This document shows, one piece after another, positions 53,710 to 62,241 of a stretch of DNA of 63,963 bases (position 1 is the first letter of the stretch; every line of letters begins with the position of its first letter). Source of the stretch: CAVVVS01 sp963751355. GTDB lineage: Bacteria; Bacteroidota; Ignavibacteria; Ignavibacteriales; Ignavibacteriaceae. Where the stretch lies: the NCBI GenBank assembly GCA_963751355.1, contig CAVVVS010000064.1, positions 1 to 63,963 on the forward strand, given 5' to 3'. The notes beneath the pieces were generated by a model. It ran no database searches. It was not told where the DNA came from and worked only from the letters and a program-made list of their open reading frames with translations. The translations under genes and the position numbers were made by a program.

Positions 53710-54975
53710 ATGGTGGATCAAATTTGTATCTTTGAAGGGATCTATTACCGAAGATTGTTGCCGCTCGTTTTTTTCAGACCTCAGTATGACCTTCGCTGTG
53801 GGATTTCAACTTTAAGAGAAAAAATTTTTCATTATTATCCCGATATTCCTGTCTCTCTTCATTGCCGGAATTATCTTACGGATGTACTGAAACGTCAGAA
53901 CCCGGAGCTGGAAATTAATCAGATTACAGGAAATAGTTGTCTTTTTATCAACGGCAGAGCTATAGCCGATTCAAACTTTAGGGATAAAATATCTACTGAA
54001 GGTGAAGACATTTTATTTACTAAAGGTGATGAAATTATTGCCGCCAGGGTATCAGGGAAAAAACTGGAAATACTTAAACATAGATTGTACGATCTTTTCA
54101 CCCAATCCGATTTTAATGATCTTAAAAGAACAGAAGTGGATGTTAAGATAATTAATTATCCTTGGGACCTGGTATTGAACAACGGGGATCAAATAAGAAA
54201 GGATTTCGAATTCCTGACAAAAGATTTGAACGATTCTAAGATTAAGGGAACTGTTTATCAAAGTGTTTCTCTTTTAAATGAAAAAAATATTTTTATCGAC
54301 GATGGTGCTAAAATAAAACCCGGTGTTGTGATTGATGCAGAAGAAGGTCCGGTTTACATTGGTAAAAATGCGGTGATATTTCCTAACGCAAATATAGAAG
54401 GTCCCGCATTTATAGGGCATGGAAGTCAAATTAAGATTGGCGCAAAGATTTATGAAAATACCAGTGTTGGTGAGGTTTGTAAAGTCGGTGGTGAAGTTGA
54501 AGGTTCAATTATTCATTCATATTCAAACAAGCAGCATGACGGATTTTTGGGGCATTCGTATCTAGGAATGTGGGTGAATCTGGGAGCTGATACAAATAAC
54601 AGCGATTTAAAAAATAATTACGGCAGTGTAAAAGTTATTATCGACGGTGAACAGGTTGACAGCAATTCAATGTTTGTAGGACTCACAATGGGCGATCATT
54701 CCAAAAGCGCCATCAATACAATGTTTAATACCGGTACTGTAGTCGGTGTATCGTGCAACGTATTTGGAGGTAGTTTCCCGAGCAAGTATATTCCCTCTTT
54801 TTCCTGGGGAGGCTCCGAGGCAGTTACTAGTTATGATTTGGAACGCAGTATTGATGTAGCGCGTAAAGTAATGAAAAGACGTAATATTGAATTAACCGAA
54901 GTCGATGAAGTATTATTCAGGAAAATATTTGATTTAACAAAGGAAGAGAGAAGAAAACGAGGAATGCCGAATTGA
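53710..54975 (+). CDS. Alternative GlmU-like sugar nucleotidyltransferase
   Basis: A 421-residue protein of the Bacteroidota-type GlmU-like group. The N-terminal half has a divergent nucleotidyltransferase start, YYRRLLPLVFFRPQYDLRCG (residues 12-31), followed from about 200 by a left-handed beta-helix with hexapeptide repeats (IGKNAVIFPNANIEGPAFIG). It should supply UDP-GlcNAc by acetyl and uridyl transfer to glucosamine-1-phosphate. The context with nagB downstream and nagA upstream supports amino-sugar metabolism. Assignment is by family pattern, and activity is inferred. Confidence 0.82.
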   Translation: MVDQICIFEGIYYRRLLPLVFFRPQYDLRCGISTLREKIFHYYPDIPVSLHCRNYLTDVLKRQNPELEINQITGNSCLFINGRAIADSNFRDKISTEGEDILFTKGDEIIAARVSGKKLEILKHRLYDLFTQSDFNDLKRTEVDVKIINYPWDLVLNNGDQIRKDFEFLTKDLNDSKIKGTVYQSVSLLNEKNIFIDDGAKIKPGVVIDAEEGPVYIGKNAVIFPNANIEGPAFIGHGSQIKIGAKIYENTSVGEVCKVGGEVEGSIIHSYSNKQHDGFLGHSYLGMWVNLGADTNNSDLKNNYGSVKVIIDGEQVDSNSMFVGLTMGDHSKSAINTMFNTGTVVGVSCNVFGGSFPSKYIPSFSWGGSEAVTSYDLERSIDVARKVMKRRNIELTEVDEVLFRKIFDLTKEERRKRGMPN

Positions 54976-55048
54976 TTTATTTCGCAATATTAATAATTTA
55001 TGTTACATAAAAGTTATGCTGAGTTATATTTTTAAAAGGAGTCCGTAA

Positions 55049-55213
55049 GACAGCATCTTAAACACTGATTATAATGATATTATTAATTCTTTCAAAGACG
55101 GACAAACAAACTATGAATTACACAACAAGGTATTGCAAATGTTTCGTGTAGCAAGAATCAATTGTGTGATTGTTATAAATAAAATTGTAATGGTATATTT
55201 AAACTTCAAATAA
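55049..55213 (+). pseudogene. Possible coding relic upstream of nagB
   Basis: A 55-codon open frame without start, between stop codons at 55046 and 55211, has a protein-like stretch KDGQTNYELHNKVLQMFRVA. The beginning overlaps a GACAGCAT sequence like the ends of the MITE-like units. It could be the tail of a lost gene. The evidence is composition only. Confidence 0.2.
55170..55201 (+). promoter_or_regulatory. Candidate promoter for nagB
   Basis: TTG at 55170-55172 and TATATTTA at 55194-55201 are 21 bases apart, one mismatch from the Bacteroidota -33/-7 pattern, 25 bases before the nagB start. Confidence 0.35.
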
Positions 55214-55226
55214 TAAGGAGTCGATC

Positions 55227-56039
55227 ATGCGTTTAATTATTCAAAACAATTATGATATGGTTTCAAAGTGGGCAGCCAACTACGTAGCAAGTACAATTAA
55301 CAGATTTCATCCGTCTGCTTCAAAACGATTTGTGCTGGGTCTTCCCACCGGTTCATCCCCTCTTGGTATGTATAGGGAACTCATAAAGTTAAATCAAAAA
55401 GGTTACATTTCGTTTAAATTTGTTACTACATTCAATATGGATGAATATGTGGGCTTGCCTGAGGATCATCCCGAAAGTTATCATTCGTTCATGTGGAATA
55501 ATTTTTTCAAGCATATTGATATCGATAAGAGATTTGTCAATATTTTAAATGGGAATGCAAAAGATCTGCACAAAGAGTGCGAGGCGTATGAGGCGAAAAT
55601 TAAAAAAGCCGGGGGAATAGATTTATTTGTCGGCGGTATCGGACCAGATGGTCACATTGCTTTTAATGAACCCGGTTCTTCGCTAGGTTCACTAACCAGA
55701 GTTAAAACATTGACTATGGATACTATGGTTGCCAATTCCAGATTTTTCGATAACGATATTGATAAAGTCCCCAAAACCGCACTTACGGTTGGTGTAAAAA
55801 CCGTATTGGATTCTGACGAAGTATTGATAATAATCAGCGGATTAAATAAAGCCCGGGCATTAGCTAAAGTGGTCGATGAAGGGGTAAATCATATGTGGAC
55901 GGTTAGTGCATTACAACTTCATCCCAAAGGATTAATTGTGTGTGATGAATCGGCTACTTATGAATTGAAGGTTGCAACTGTTAAGTATTTTAAAGATATT
56001 GAAGCAGCGAACCTGGATCCTGCAACATTACTCAAGTAA
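55227..56039 (+). CDS. nagB: Glucosamine-6-phosphate deaminase
   Basis: A 270-residue isomerase/deaminase that makes fructose-6-phosphate and ammonia from glucosamine-6-phosphate. The motifs are GLPTGSSPLGMY (about 38-49), FNMDEYVGLPEDHPESYH (about 70-87) and GGIGPDGHIAFNEPGSS (about 136-152, with the active-site His and Glu). AAGGAG at 55214-55219 supports the ATG. NagA is encoded on the other strand 7 kb away. A GC-rich hairpin terminator follows. Confidence 0.95.
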   Translation: MRLIIQNNYDMVSKWAANYVASTINRFHPSASKRFVLGLPTGSSPLGMYRELIKLNQKGYISFKFVTTFNMDEYVGLPEDHPESYHSFMWNNFFKHIDIDKRFVNILNGNAKDLHKECEAYEAKIKKAGGIDLFVGGIGPDGHIAFNEPGSSLGSLTRVKTLTMDTMVANSRFFDNDIDKVPKTALTVGVKTVLDSDEVLIIISGLNKARALAKVVDEGVNHMWTVSALQLHPKGLIVCDESATYELKVATVKYFKDIEAANLDPATLLK

Positions 56040-56056
56040 TCAGCCTTAATAAAATA

Positions 56057-56097
56057 GGGGGTGTCCCTCTGGAATATTTAAATTCCCACCCCCGTTT
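56057..56097 (+). terminator. Terminator hairpin after nagB
   Basis: GGGGGTG and CACCCCC form a GC-rich stem closed further by GGAAT / ATTCC inside, followed by GTTTG. The T run is weak, so it may be a partial or bidirectional terminator. It lies 17 bases after the nagB stop. Confidence 0.55.
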
Positions 56098-56265
56098 GAT
56101 TATTCTAAGTTTTCATAATTTAATGTCAACAACATTGTACAAGCGACAATTTAAGTGCCAGCTATTAGTTTCATTTACTCACTGAAAATGCACATATTCT
56201 AAAATATTAATTGTTATCATGAGATTAATAAATTATTCTGAGACGGAAATCCTTTTTATCTACTG

Positions 56266-56749
56266 ATGAAAGTATTATATCTTATCCGGCACGCAAAATC
56301 AAGTTGTGATTTCCCTCATCTGAATGATTTCGACCATCCTTTAAATCAACGCAGTTAAAGAGATGCGCCTCTTATGGGTAAATTATTCAAAGATAAACCC
56401 GGATGTAATAATAACAAGTCCGGCAAAAAGAGCCGCAGCAACAGCAAGGGTATTAGCTTCGGAAATAGACTTCCTGGTAGAAAAGATCTTGGAAGATAAG
56501 AAATTATATCGCTAGAATGTTACGAGAATGACTGAAATACTTAATTCAATAGGCCGTCAAATAGATTTAATGATGATTGTGAGACATAACCATGAATTAA
56601 CTTTTTTTTGCCGATTATCTTTCTGATTCCATATTGGATAATATTCCAACTTGCGGAGTATTTGCATTAGGTTTTGAAATCGATGACTGGAAAGAAATAA
56701 AAAAGGTAAATTAATTTTTTTCGAATATCCCCAAAAGTATAAAACATGA
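56266..56749 (+). pseudogene. sixA phosphohistidine phosphatase pseudogene
   Basis: The three plus-strand frames together rebuild a SixA-type histidine phosphatase: MKVLYLIRHAKSSCDF at the start (RHA motif), LNDFDHPLNQR, VIITSPAKRAAATARVLAS, MMIVRHNHELTFF and SILDNIPTCGVFALGFE near the end. The frame is broken by TAA after NQRS (56359), a frameshift near 56397, TAG at 56513 and another frameshift near 56609. SixA removes phosphate from histidine-phosphorylated proteins or, in this clade, acts on unknown phosphoesters. The breaks are many, so this is a dead gene. Confidence 0.85.
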
Positions 56750-56787
56750 TCTGCTTAAAAGAAATTTTTATCTTATGCAGATAATCT

Positions 56788-57900
56788 TTATCTTATCAAA
56801 ACTTCCAATATAGAACTAAAAGCTTTTTCCCCAAGATTAATTATTTTATCTCCGGGTAAAAATTTTGGGTTGTGTAAGCCATGTTTTTCCCCCGTTGAAG
56901 TACCGAGCCAAAACATAAATGAAGGGAATATATGGGAGAGATATCCAAAATCTTCACCGGTCATCTTATAGCCGCAATCGATAAAATTGAAATCCTCTTT
57001 TAACTTTTGAGATAATATTTTAAAAAGATTAGGGTCAACAACAACCTCTGGATACCTCGCGCCTTTAGTTATTTTATAATCTACACCGGTTATACTGCGA
57101 ACACCATTTAGAATATTGACTATTCTTTCATAGTAACTTTGTGTTTTCTCAATTGAAAGCCCTCTCATTGTACCTTCAATTTTTGCGTATCCGGGATTAA
57201 TATTCCTGATCTCGCCAGCAAATATTTTTCCCATTCCGAAAATAAAAGGCTCTGATATACCGATTGGAATTTTATCAACGGCATCCATAAACTGCCGTAG
57301 CGCATTAAACGCGTTTTTACCCTCTTCAGGAAATGCTACATGAGAACTTACCCCATTGAATTCAATATCGACCTCTAATGATGAGGAGAATAAAACACCC
57401 GTTGTGCTTGCTATTGTGCCTGATGGGTATTCATCTGTTACGTGTAATGCAATCGCATTTTTTATCTTAAAATTTTTAAAAATACCCGATTCATAAAATT
57501 GAATTGCTCCCCCGCCGGTCTCTTCACCGGGTTGAAAAAGAAAAAGGATATTGTGATCAATATTTGAATTTAAAATCCGGTTCAAAAAACTATATAGAAT
57601 TGAAGTATGAACATCGTGGCCACATGCATGCATAAAATTATTAACCGACTTAAATTCGAAATTATTTTCTTCTTTTATGGGGAGGGCATCAATGTCAGCT
57701 CTGAATAAAATGTACTCTCCGCCATTCACTGTATATTCTACTAGTAAACCAGTTTTTAGCGGGGAGTGAATTTTTATCCTTCCTGCGGCACCAAATTTTT
57801 TGATGTTATCCTTAAGAATCCTCGTAGTTTCAAATTCTTGAAAAGAGAGTTCAGGATTCATATGTAAAATATGTCTGAGCTCTGCCGGGGATAATATCAT
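56788..57900 (-). CDS. M20 amidohydrolase, probable N-acetyldiaminopimelate deacetylase
   Basis: A 370-residue metallo-amidohydrolase with MNPELSFQEFETTRIL at residues 14-29, the metal motif MHACGHDVHTSI (about 89-100), PGEETGGGA (about 126) and a C-terminal HGLHNPKFLPGD. The style is that of Bacillus YkuR and related hippurate hydrolase-like enzymes. It follows lysC, dapH, dapB and dapA on the same strand, so I infer it removes the acetyl group from N-acetyl-LL-diaminopimelate. A hydrolase of indole-3-acetyl- or hippurate type cannot be excluded. Confidence 0.8.
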   Translation of the reverse strand: MILSPAELRHILHMNPELSFQEFETTRILKDNIKKFGAAGRIKIHSPLKTGLLVEYTVNGGEYILFRADIDALPIKEENNFEFKSVNNFMHACGHDVHTSILYSFLNRILNSNIDHNILFLFQPGEETGGGAIQFYESGIFKNFKIKNAIALHVTDEYPSGTIASTTGVLFSSSLEVDIEFNGVSSHVAFPEEGKNAFNALRQFMDAVDKIPIGISEPFIFGMGKIFAGEIRNINPGYAKIEGTMRGLSIEKTQSYYERIVNILNGVRSITGVDYKITKGARYPEVVVDPNLFKILSQKLKEDFNFIDCGYKMTGEDFGYLSHIFPSFMFWLGTSTGEKHGLHNPKFLPGDKIINLGEKAFSSILEVLIR

Positions 57901-58102
57901 TTTAGCTTAATTATATTATTGTTAATTAATCGTAATCGAAACAGATTGCTCTAAAGATTCTATATTTTAAGAGTTCGTATTCCAAAAGTTATTAAACAAT
58001 TATATTGTTTTGTTTAATAGACGAATAAAATTATTTGTTTATTTAACTACAGTTACTAATGAAATTAAGAGGATATGCTAAATATATTAAAATTTTATAA
58101 TA

Positions 58103-59290
58103 TTATAATCCGAATTTAGCAAAAAGATTTTGTACTGCTTGTTCCTTAAATTGATGTTCTACTAAGCACGATATTTTTATTTCGGAAGTTGTTACCAATT
58201 TTACGGGGATGCCTTCGATAGCCTTAAAATAATCCGCTGCTACGCCGCTGCTGGACTTCATACCTATTCCCACAATCGATATTTTTGAGTATCCAGTATA
58301 GAAATGAAAGGTCATTTCACCTAACTCTTGCGACAATTTTGACAGTACGTTTTCAATATATATCTTTTTATCCTCCACCACAGTGAAAGAAATATTTAAA
58401 CCATCGTTGCTTATTATCGAAATCATATCGACATTAAATCCCTCTTTAGCAACTCGCTCAAATATTTTATGCATAAGAGTATAATCCAGGGGTAAATTTG
58501 TAATTGTAACCTGTGTTTGGTTATCCATAACACTTAACCCTGTCACTACAGGTTCTTCTATATTTTTTTCTACCACGAAACTTCCCTCCTCATCGGAAAA
58601 AGTTGAACCACAATAAATAGTTATTCCATATTTTTTAGCAATTTCCACAGAACGGCTGTGAAGAACTTTTGCTCCTAGACTAGACATTTCAAGCATTTCA
58701 TCATAAGTAACAAATTTCAGTTTTTTCGCTGTTTGATGCAACCGTGGATCAGTTGAGTAAATTCCGGCAACATCACTAAATATTTCACACCTGGCATCAA
58801 GTGCCGCTGCCAGTGCAACAGCAGATGTATCGGAACCTCCCCTTCCCAGTGTTGTTATTTCGCCTTCCTCAGTTACACCTTGAAATCCGGTAACTATGAT
58901 TGCATCAAATTCATTGAGCAATATTTTCACTTTATCGGCTTCTAAATTTATTATCCTTGCCTGGTTAAAATCATTTGTTGTTAACATTCCCAGTTGAAAA
59001 GCATTTAAAGATTTACTTTTAATCCCAATATCGTTCAAAGCGATTGAAAGCAGCGAAGCCGAAACCTGCTCCCCGGTGGTAAGGAGCATATCCAATTCAC
59101 GCGGGACAAGATTATCGGTTATCTCTCTAGCCATTTTTATTAAATTGTCCGTCGATTTACCCATTGCAGAAACCACAACTACAAGCTTAGAATTATTTTT
59201 GACTTTTGTACCAATTTTTTTGGCTACTTTTAAAATTTTTTCTGTATCCGCTACAGAACTGCCACCGTATTTTTGAACTATAATTTCCAT
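58103..59290 (-). CDS. lysC: Aspartate kinase
   Basis: A 395-residue enzyme that phosphorylates aspartate, the entry to lysine, methionine, threonine and diaminopimelate synthesis. The N-terminal kinase domain starts VQKYGGSSVADTEKI (5-19) and includes TLGRGGSDTSAVALAAAL (about 147-164) and a HSRSVEIAKK segment. Two ACT domains (about 260-395) make it allosterically regulated by an end product, as for lysine-sensitive forms. It sits within the dap cluster, 223 bases after dapH and 202 before the M20 gene. Confidence 0.94.
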   Translation of the reverse strand: MEIIVQKYGGSSVADTEKILKVAKKIGTKVKNNSKLVVVVSAMGKSTDNLIKMAREITDNLVPRELDMLLTTGEQVSASLLSIALNDIGIKSKSLNAFQLGMLTTNDFNQARIINLEADKVKILLNEFDAIIVTGFQGVTEEGEITTLGRGGSDTSAVALAAALDARCEIFSDVAGIYSTDPRLHQTAKKLKFVTYDEMLEMSSLGAKVLHSRSVEIAKKYGITIYCGSTFSDEEGSFVVEKNIEEPVVTGLSVMDNQTQVTITNLPLDYTLMHKIFERVAKEGFNVDMISIISNDGLNISFTVVEDKKIYIENVLSKLSQELGEMTFHFYTGYSKISIVGIGMKSSSGVAADYFKAIEGIPVKLVTTSEIKISCLVEHQFKEQAVQNLFAKFGL

Positions 59291-59513
59291 ATTAATTCTT
59301 TTATTCTACAATTTTCATATCATCAGCTAATAATATTTACAAGATTAAAAACATTCATTTTGTCATTCATGAAATGCTTGTTTGCATCAGTTAATTCCAT
59401 AAGCACAGTTAAAGTTATTCTTAATGCCAGCTTCATTATTTGCCGGTAAAAGAATACGAATTTATAGTGATGCTTGACCCGGCAGAAGTATGCGAAGCAT
59501 TAAAAATACAAAA

Positions 59514-60212
59514 TTAAATTTTTCTTAATTCATGCATTAGCTGTGTTTTATTCTTAGTTTTATCATCAACTTTTTTCAGCATTTTTGCGGGAATACCCGC
59601 CATCACGGAATAAGGCTCAACATCTTTTACAACAACCGATCCCGCAGCTATAACAGCTCCTTTTTTTACTCTTACTCCTTCCAGAATAACAGCATTTGCT
59701 CCTATTAATACATCATCTTCAATAACAACCGGGTCTGCACTCGGTGGTTCTATTACCCCGGCTAAAACGGCACCTGCACCGATATGACAATTTTTCCCGA
59801 CTATAGTCCTTCCGCCTACAACAACATTCATATCTATCATTGTTTTTTCACCGATTACAGCACCAATGTTTAGCACTGAACCCATCATTATTACACAATT
59901 ATTCCCGATTTCAACAAGGTCTCTAATTACTGCTCCCGGTTCAATTCTAGCATTATATTTTGTTAAATCGGCAAGTGGTATCGCCGAATTTCTTCTATCA
60001 ATCTCGATTCTGTATTTTATTATGAAAGATTTATTTTTTTCATATAATTTGAGAAATTCACTTTGCTCACAAAACAAAACACCCGATTCATCATTTCCAA
60101 AATATTCAAATTCTTTAAAATCTATTTTAGATAGATTCCCCTGCAAATAAACTTTAGCAGGTGTTTTTTTTACAGAATTTGATATATAATTGATTATCTC
60201 ATATGAATCCAT
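59514..60212 (-). CDS. dapH: Tetrahydrodipicolinate N-acetyltransferase
   Basis: A 232-residue left-handed beta-helix acyltransferase like Bacillus DapH. The N-terminal helical domain contains KYRIEIDRRNSAIPLADL (about 65-82). The hexapeptide region (about 88-205) carries RIEPGAVIRD, NVVVGGRTIVGKNCHIGAG and IEDDVLIGANAVILEG. It should acetylate tetrahydrodipicolinate, the first step of the acetylated diaminopimelate branch, consistent with the M20 deacetylase next to it. The acetyl rather than succinyl preference is inferred from similarity and size. Confidence 0.87.
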   Translation of the reverse strand: MDSYEIINYISNSVKKTPAKVYLQGNLSKIDFKEFEYFGNDESGVLFCEQSEFLKLYEKNKSFIIKYRIEIDRRNSAIPLADLTKYNARIEPGAVIRDLVEIGNNCVIMMGSVLNIGAVIGEKTMIDMNVVVGGRTIVGKNCHIGAGAVLAGVIEPPSADPVVIEDDVLIGANAVILEGVRVKKGAVIAAGSVVVKDVEPYSVMAGIPAKMLKKVDDKTKNKTQLMHELRKI

Positions 60213-60269
60213 TTAATATGCTCATTTGTTTGTAGTTACGAATGTTAATTAAATAATATTATAGGGATA

Positions 60270-60941
60270 TTAAGAGTCTTTTTTACCGAAAATCACATCA
60301 GAAAAGGTGTAAAATCCACTTCCTTTTGACAAAACAAATTCTGCCGATTTCAGAATACCTTCTGCAAATGTTCGTCTTGATATTGCTGTATGAGAAATAG
60401 ATAAAACCTCACCTAAACCGCCGAAACTTACCTTATGCTCCCCCACCACATTTCCCAACCTGAGTGAAGAAGTATTTATCTCTCGTTCCGGGAATAAATT
60501 TTGAATCATTTTGGCTGTCCCCGAAGGTTTATCTTTTTTAAAGCGATGATGAGTTTCCGTAATTTCAACATCCCAATCCTCCAACTTTTCTTTTGCTAAT
60601 CTCGTTAAGTAAATTAATATTTGTATTCCGATCGAAAAATTATAACTTTGTACTACCGGCGTTTTTTCGGCAATATCATGTAAGGTACTTAGCTGTTTAC
60701 CGGATAAACCTGTCGTTGCTATTATTAATGGCACATTAAACTTTTTAATTAATCCAACTGTCTTCTCAAAACTCTCCGGTAATGAACAATTGATCAAAAT
60801 TTGTGGAACATCTTTTTGTTTGCTTACATGAATATCACTTTTAAAAACAAGTTCATATCCTTTTTCAGTCATTGTGTTAATAACTTCATTTCCAAGTCGC
60901 CCTGAAAATCCAATTAAACCATATTTTAAAGAATTTATCAT
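60270..60941 (-). CDS. dapB: 4-hydroxy-tetrahydrodipicolinate reductase
   Basis: A 223-residue NAD(P)H-dependent reductase, shorter than the 270-residue E. coli enzyme. It has the dinucleotide motif YGLIGFSGRLGNEV (7-20), a middle region with SYNFSIGIQIL, and the catalytic and binding block ETHHRFKKDKPSGTA (about 126-140) equivalent to E-xHHxxKxDAPSGTA. The short length is due to a missing variable loop. It comes 113 bases after dapA and 57 before dapH. Confidence 0.92.
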   Translation of the reverse strand: MINSLKYGLIGFSGRLGNEVINTMTEKGYELVFKSDIHVSKQKDVPQILINCSLPESFEKTVGLIKKFNVPLIIATTGLSGKQLSTLHDIAEKTPVVQSYNFSIGIQILIYLTRLAKEKLEDWDVEITETHHRFKKDKPSGTAKMIQNLFPEREINTSSLRLGNVVGEHKVSFGGLGEVLSISHTAISRRTFAEGILKSAEFVLSKGSGFYTFSDVIFGKKDS

Positions 60942-61054
60942 AGTCGTTTTAGTGAAAGAATAAATAAGAATTTGTGATTACTAAATTTAGATATCGAAAG
61001 CAATAACTAACATTGATTTAAACCGAAATATTATTTAAAACAACTTAAGCATAA

Positions 61055-61954
61055 TTAAAGTTTATTACTTAATGCATTTTGTTTAGATAGTTTATACATT
61101 TCCTCATCGATGATTTTCTCCGTTTTCCCGGAAATAATCCCTAATGGTAAACGCAGCACATTTTGACAGAGATTAAGTCTGCTCATCAAGTATTTAACCG
61201 GGCCAGGACTGGTTTCAATAAATAAGGAATTCATCATTGAAAGGTACTGCCTATTAAGTTGTTGTGCAGCATGAATATCTTCATTGATAAGTGCGCTGGT
61301 CAGTTTTTTCATCTCAGACGGATAAGCATTTGAAAATACAGAGATTACTCCTTTCCCACCAAGAGCCATAATAGGAAGCGTTTGATCATCATTGCCTGAA
61401 TAAACTTGAAGGGTTTCAGGTTTTATTGCAAAGAGATTAGATATTTGGGAAATGTTTCCACTAGCTTCTTTAATTGCAACTACATTAGTACAAGACTCAT
61501 GTATTTTAATCGCTGTTTCGGGCAATAAATTCATTCCGGTTCTTGACGGGACATTGTAAAGCATTATCGGCAGCACGGTTCTCTCAGAGATATATTTATA
61601 ATGAGCGGTGATACTTTCCTGAGTACCTTTATTATAGTAAGGATTTACAATTAGCAACCCGTCAGCATTATGTTTTTCCGCTATTTTATTCAATTTAACT
61701 ACATGAGCCGTATCATTAGTACCTGTACCTACAATGACCGGTATTTTCCTTTCGGTTTCTTCCTGTACCGTCGCAATAATTTTTTCCCGTTCGACTTCAT
61801 TAATTACAGGTGATTCTCCTGTTGTTCCGAGAACAATTAATGCGTTAATTTTCTCATTTAACTGAAAATGCACAATATTTCTTAATGCATCGTAGTCTAC
61901 ATTAAAGTTCTGATCAAACGGAGTAATTAAAGCTGTACCTACTCCAGAAAACAT
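61055..61954 (-). CDS. dapA: 4-hydroxy-tetrahydrodipicolinate synthase
   Basis: A 299-residue TIM-barrel lyase condensing pyruvate with aspartate semialdehyde. Lys162 in VAIKEASGNISQ forms the Schiff base and Tyr133 in MLYNVPSRTG completes the catalytic triad, with GTTGESP at 43-49. GAGGTGG lies three bases before the ATG. A TTG/TATTTTTG promoter is seen upstream on the minus strand, so it heads the dap cluster. Lysine feedback could act at its dimer interface but is not readable. Confidence 0.96.
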   Translation of the reverse strand: MFSGVGTALITPFDQNFNVDYDALRNIVHFQLNEKINALIVLGTTGESPVINEVEREKIIATVQEETERKIPVIVGTGTNDTAHVVKLNKIAEKHNADGLLIVNPYYNKGTQESITAHYKYISERTVLPIMLYNVPSRTGMNLLPETAIKIHESCTNVVAIKEASGNISQISNLFAIKPETLQVYSGNDDQTLPIMALGGKGVISVFSNAYPSEMKKLTSALINEDIHAAQQLNRQYLSMMNSLFIETSPGPVKYLMSRLNLCQNVLRLPLGIISGKTEKIIDEEMYKLSKQNALSNKL

Positions 61955-62018
61955 GAACCACCTCTTTTTTTAATACAAAATTATTGTATAAGCTTACAAA
62001 AATATAAATAAATTTGCA

Positions 62019-62049
62019 CAAAAATATCGCCTTTGTTAATAAATAGCAA
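62019..62049 (-). promoter_or_regulatory. Candidate Bacteroidota-type promoter for dapA
   Basis: On the minus strand a TTG (62049-62047) and TATTTTTG (62026-62019) are separated by 20 bases, a full TTG / TAnnTTTG match. The leader to the dapA start would be about 55-60 bases. Confidence 0.5.
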
Positions 62050-62165
62050 ATATAATGTGTGAGTATTATCAGAATGATAAGTATTTAGCGAAGATAATTT
62101 TTATTTAGTTTGAATAAGAGGGTTTAAAACTTTTTTATTAAGAAAATAAATCTGAAGGATATGGG

Positions 62166-62185
62166 AAAAATGCATCCGCATTTTT
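62166..62185 (-). terminator. Weak hairpin downstream of hydF
   Basis: AAAAATGC / GCATTTTT with a four-base loop, 57 bases after the hydF stop, flanked by A and T runs. AT-rich, so only a tentative bidirectional terminator. Confidence 0.3.
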
Positions 62186-62241
62186 AATTAATCAGTAGAA
62201 ATGAAGGCAAAATTAGTCCCAAGTAAAATATTTGATTTTTT

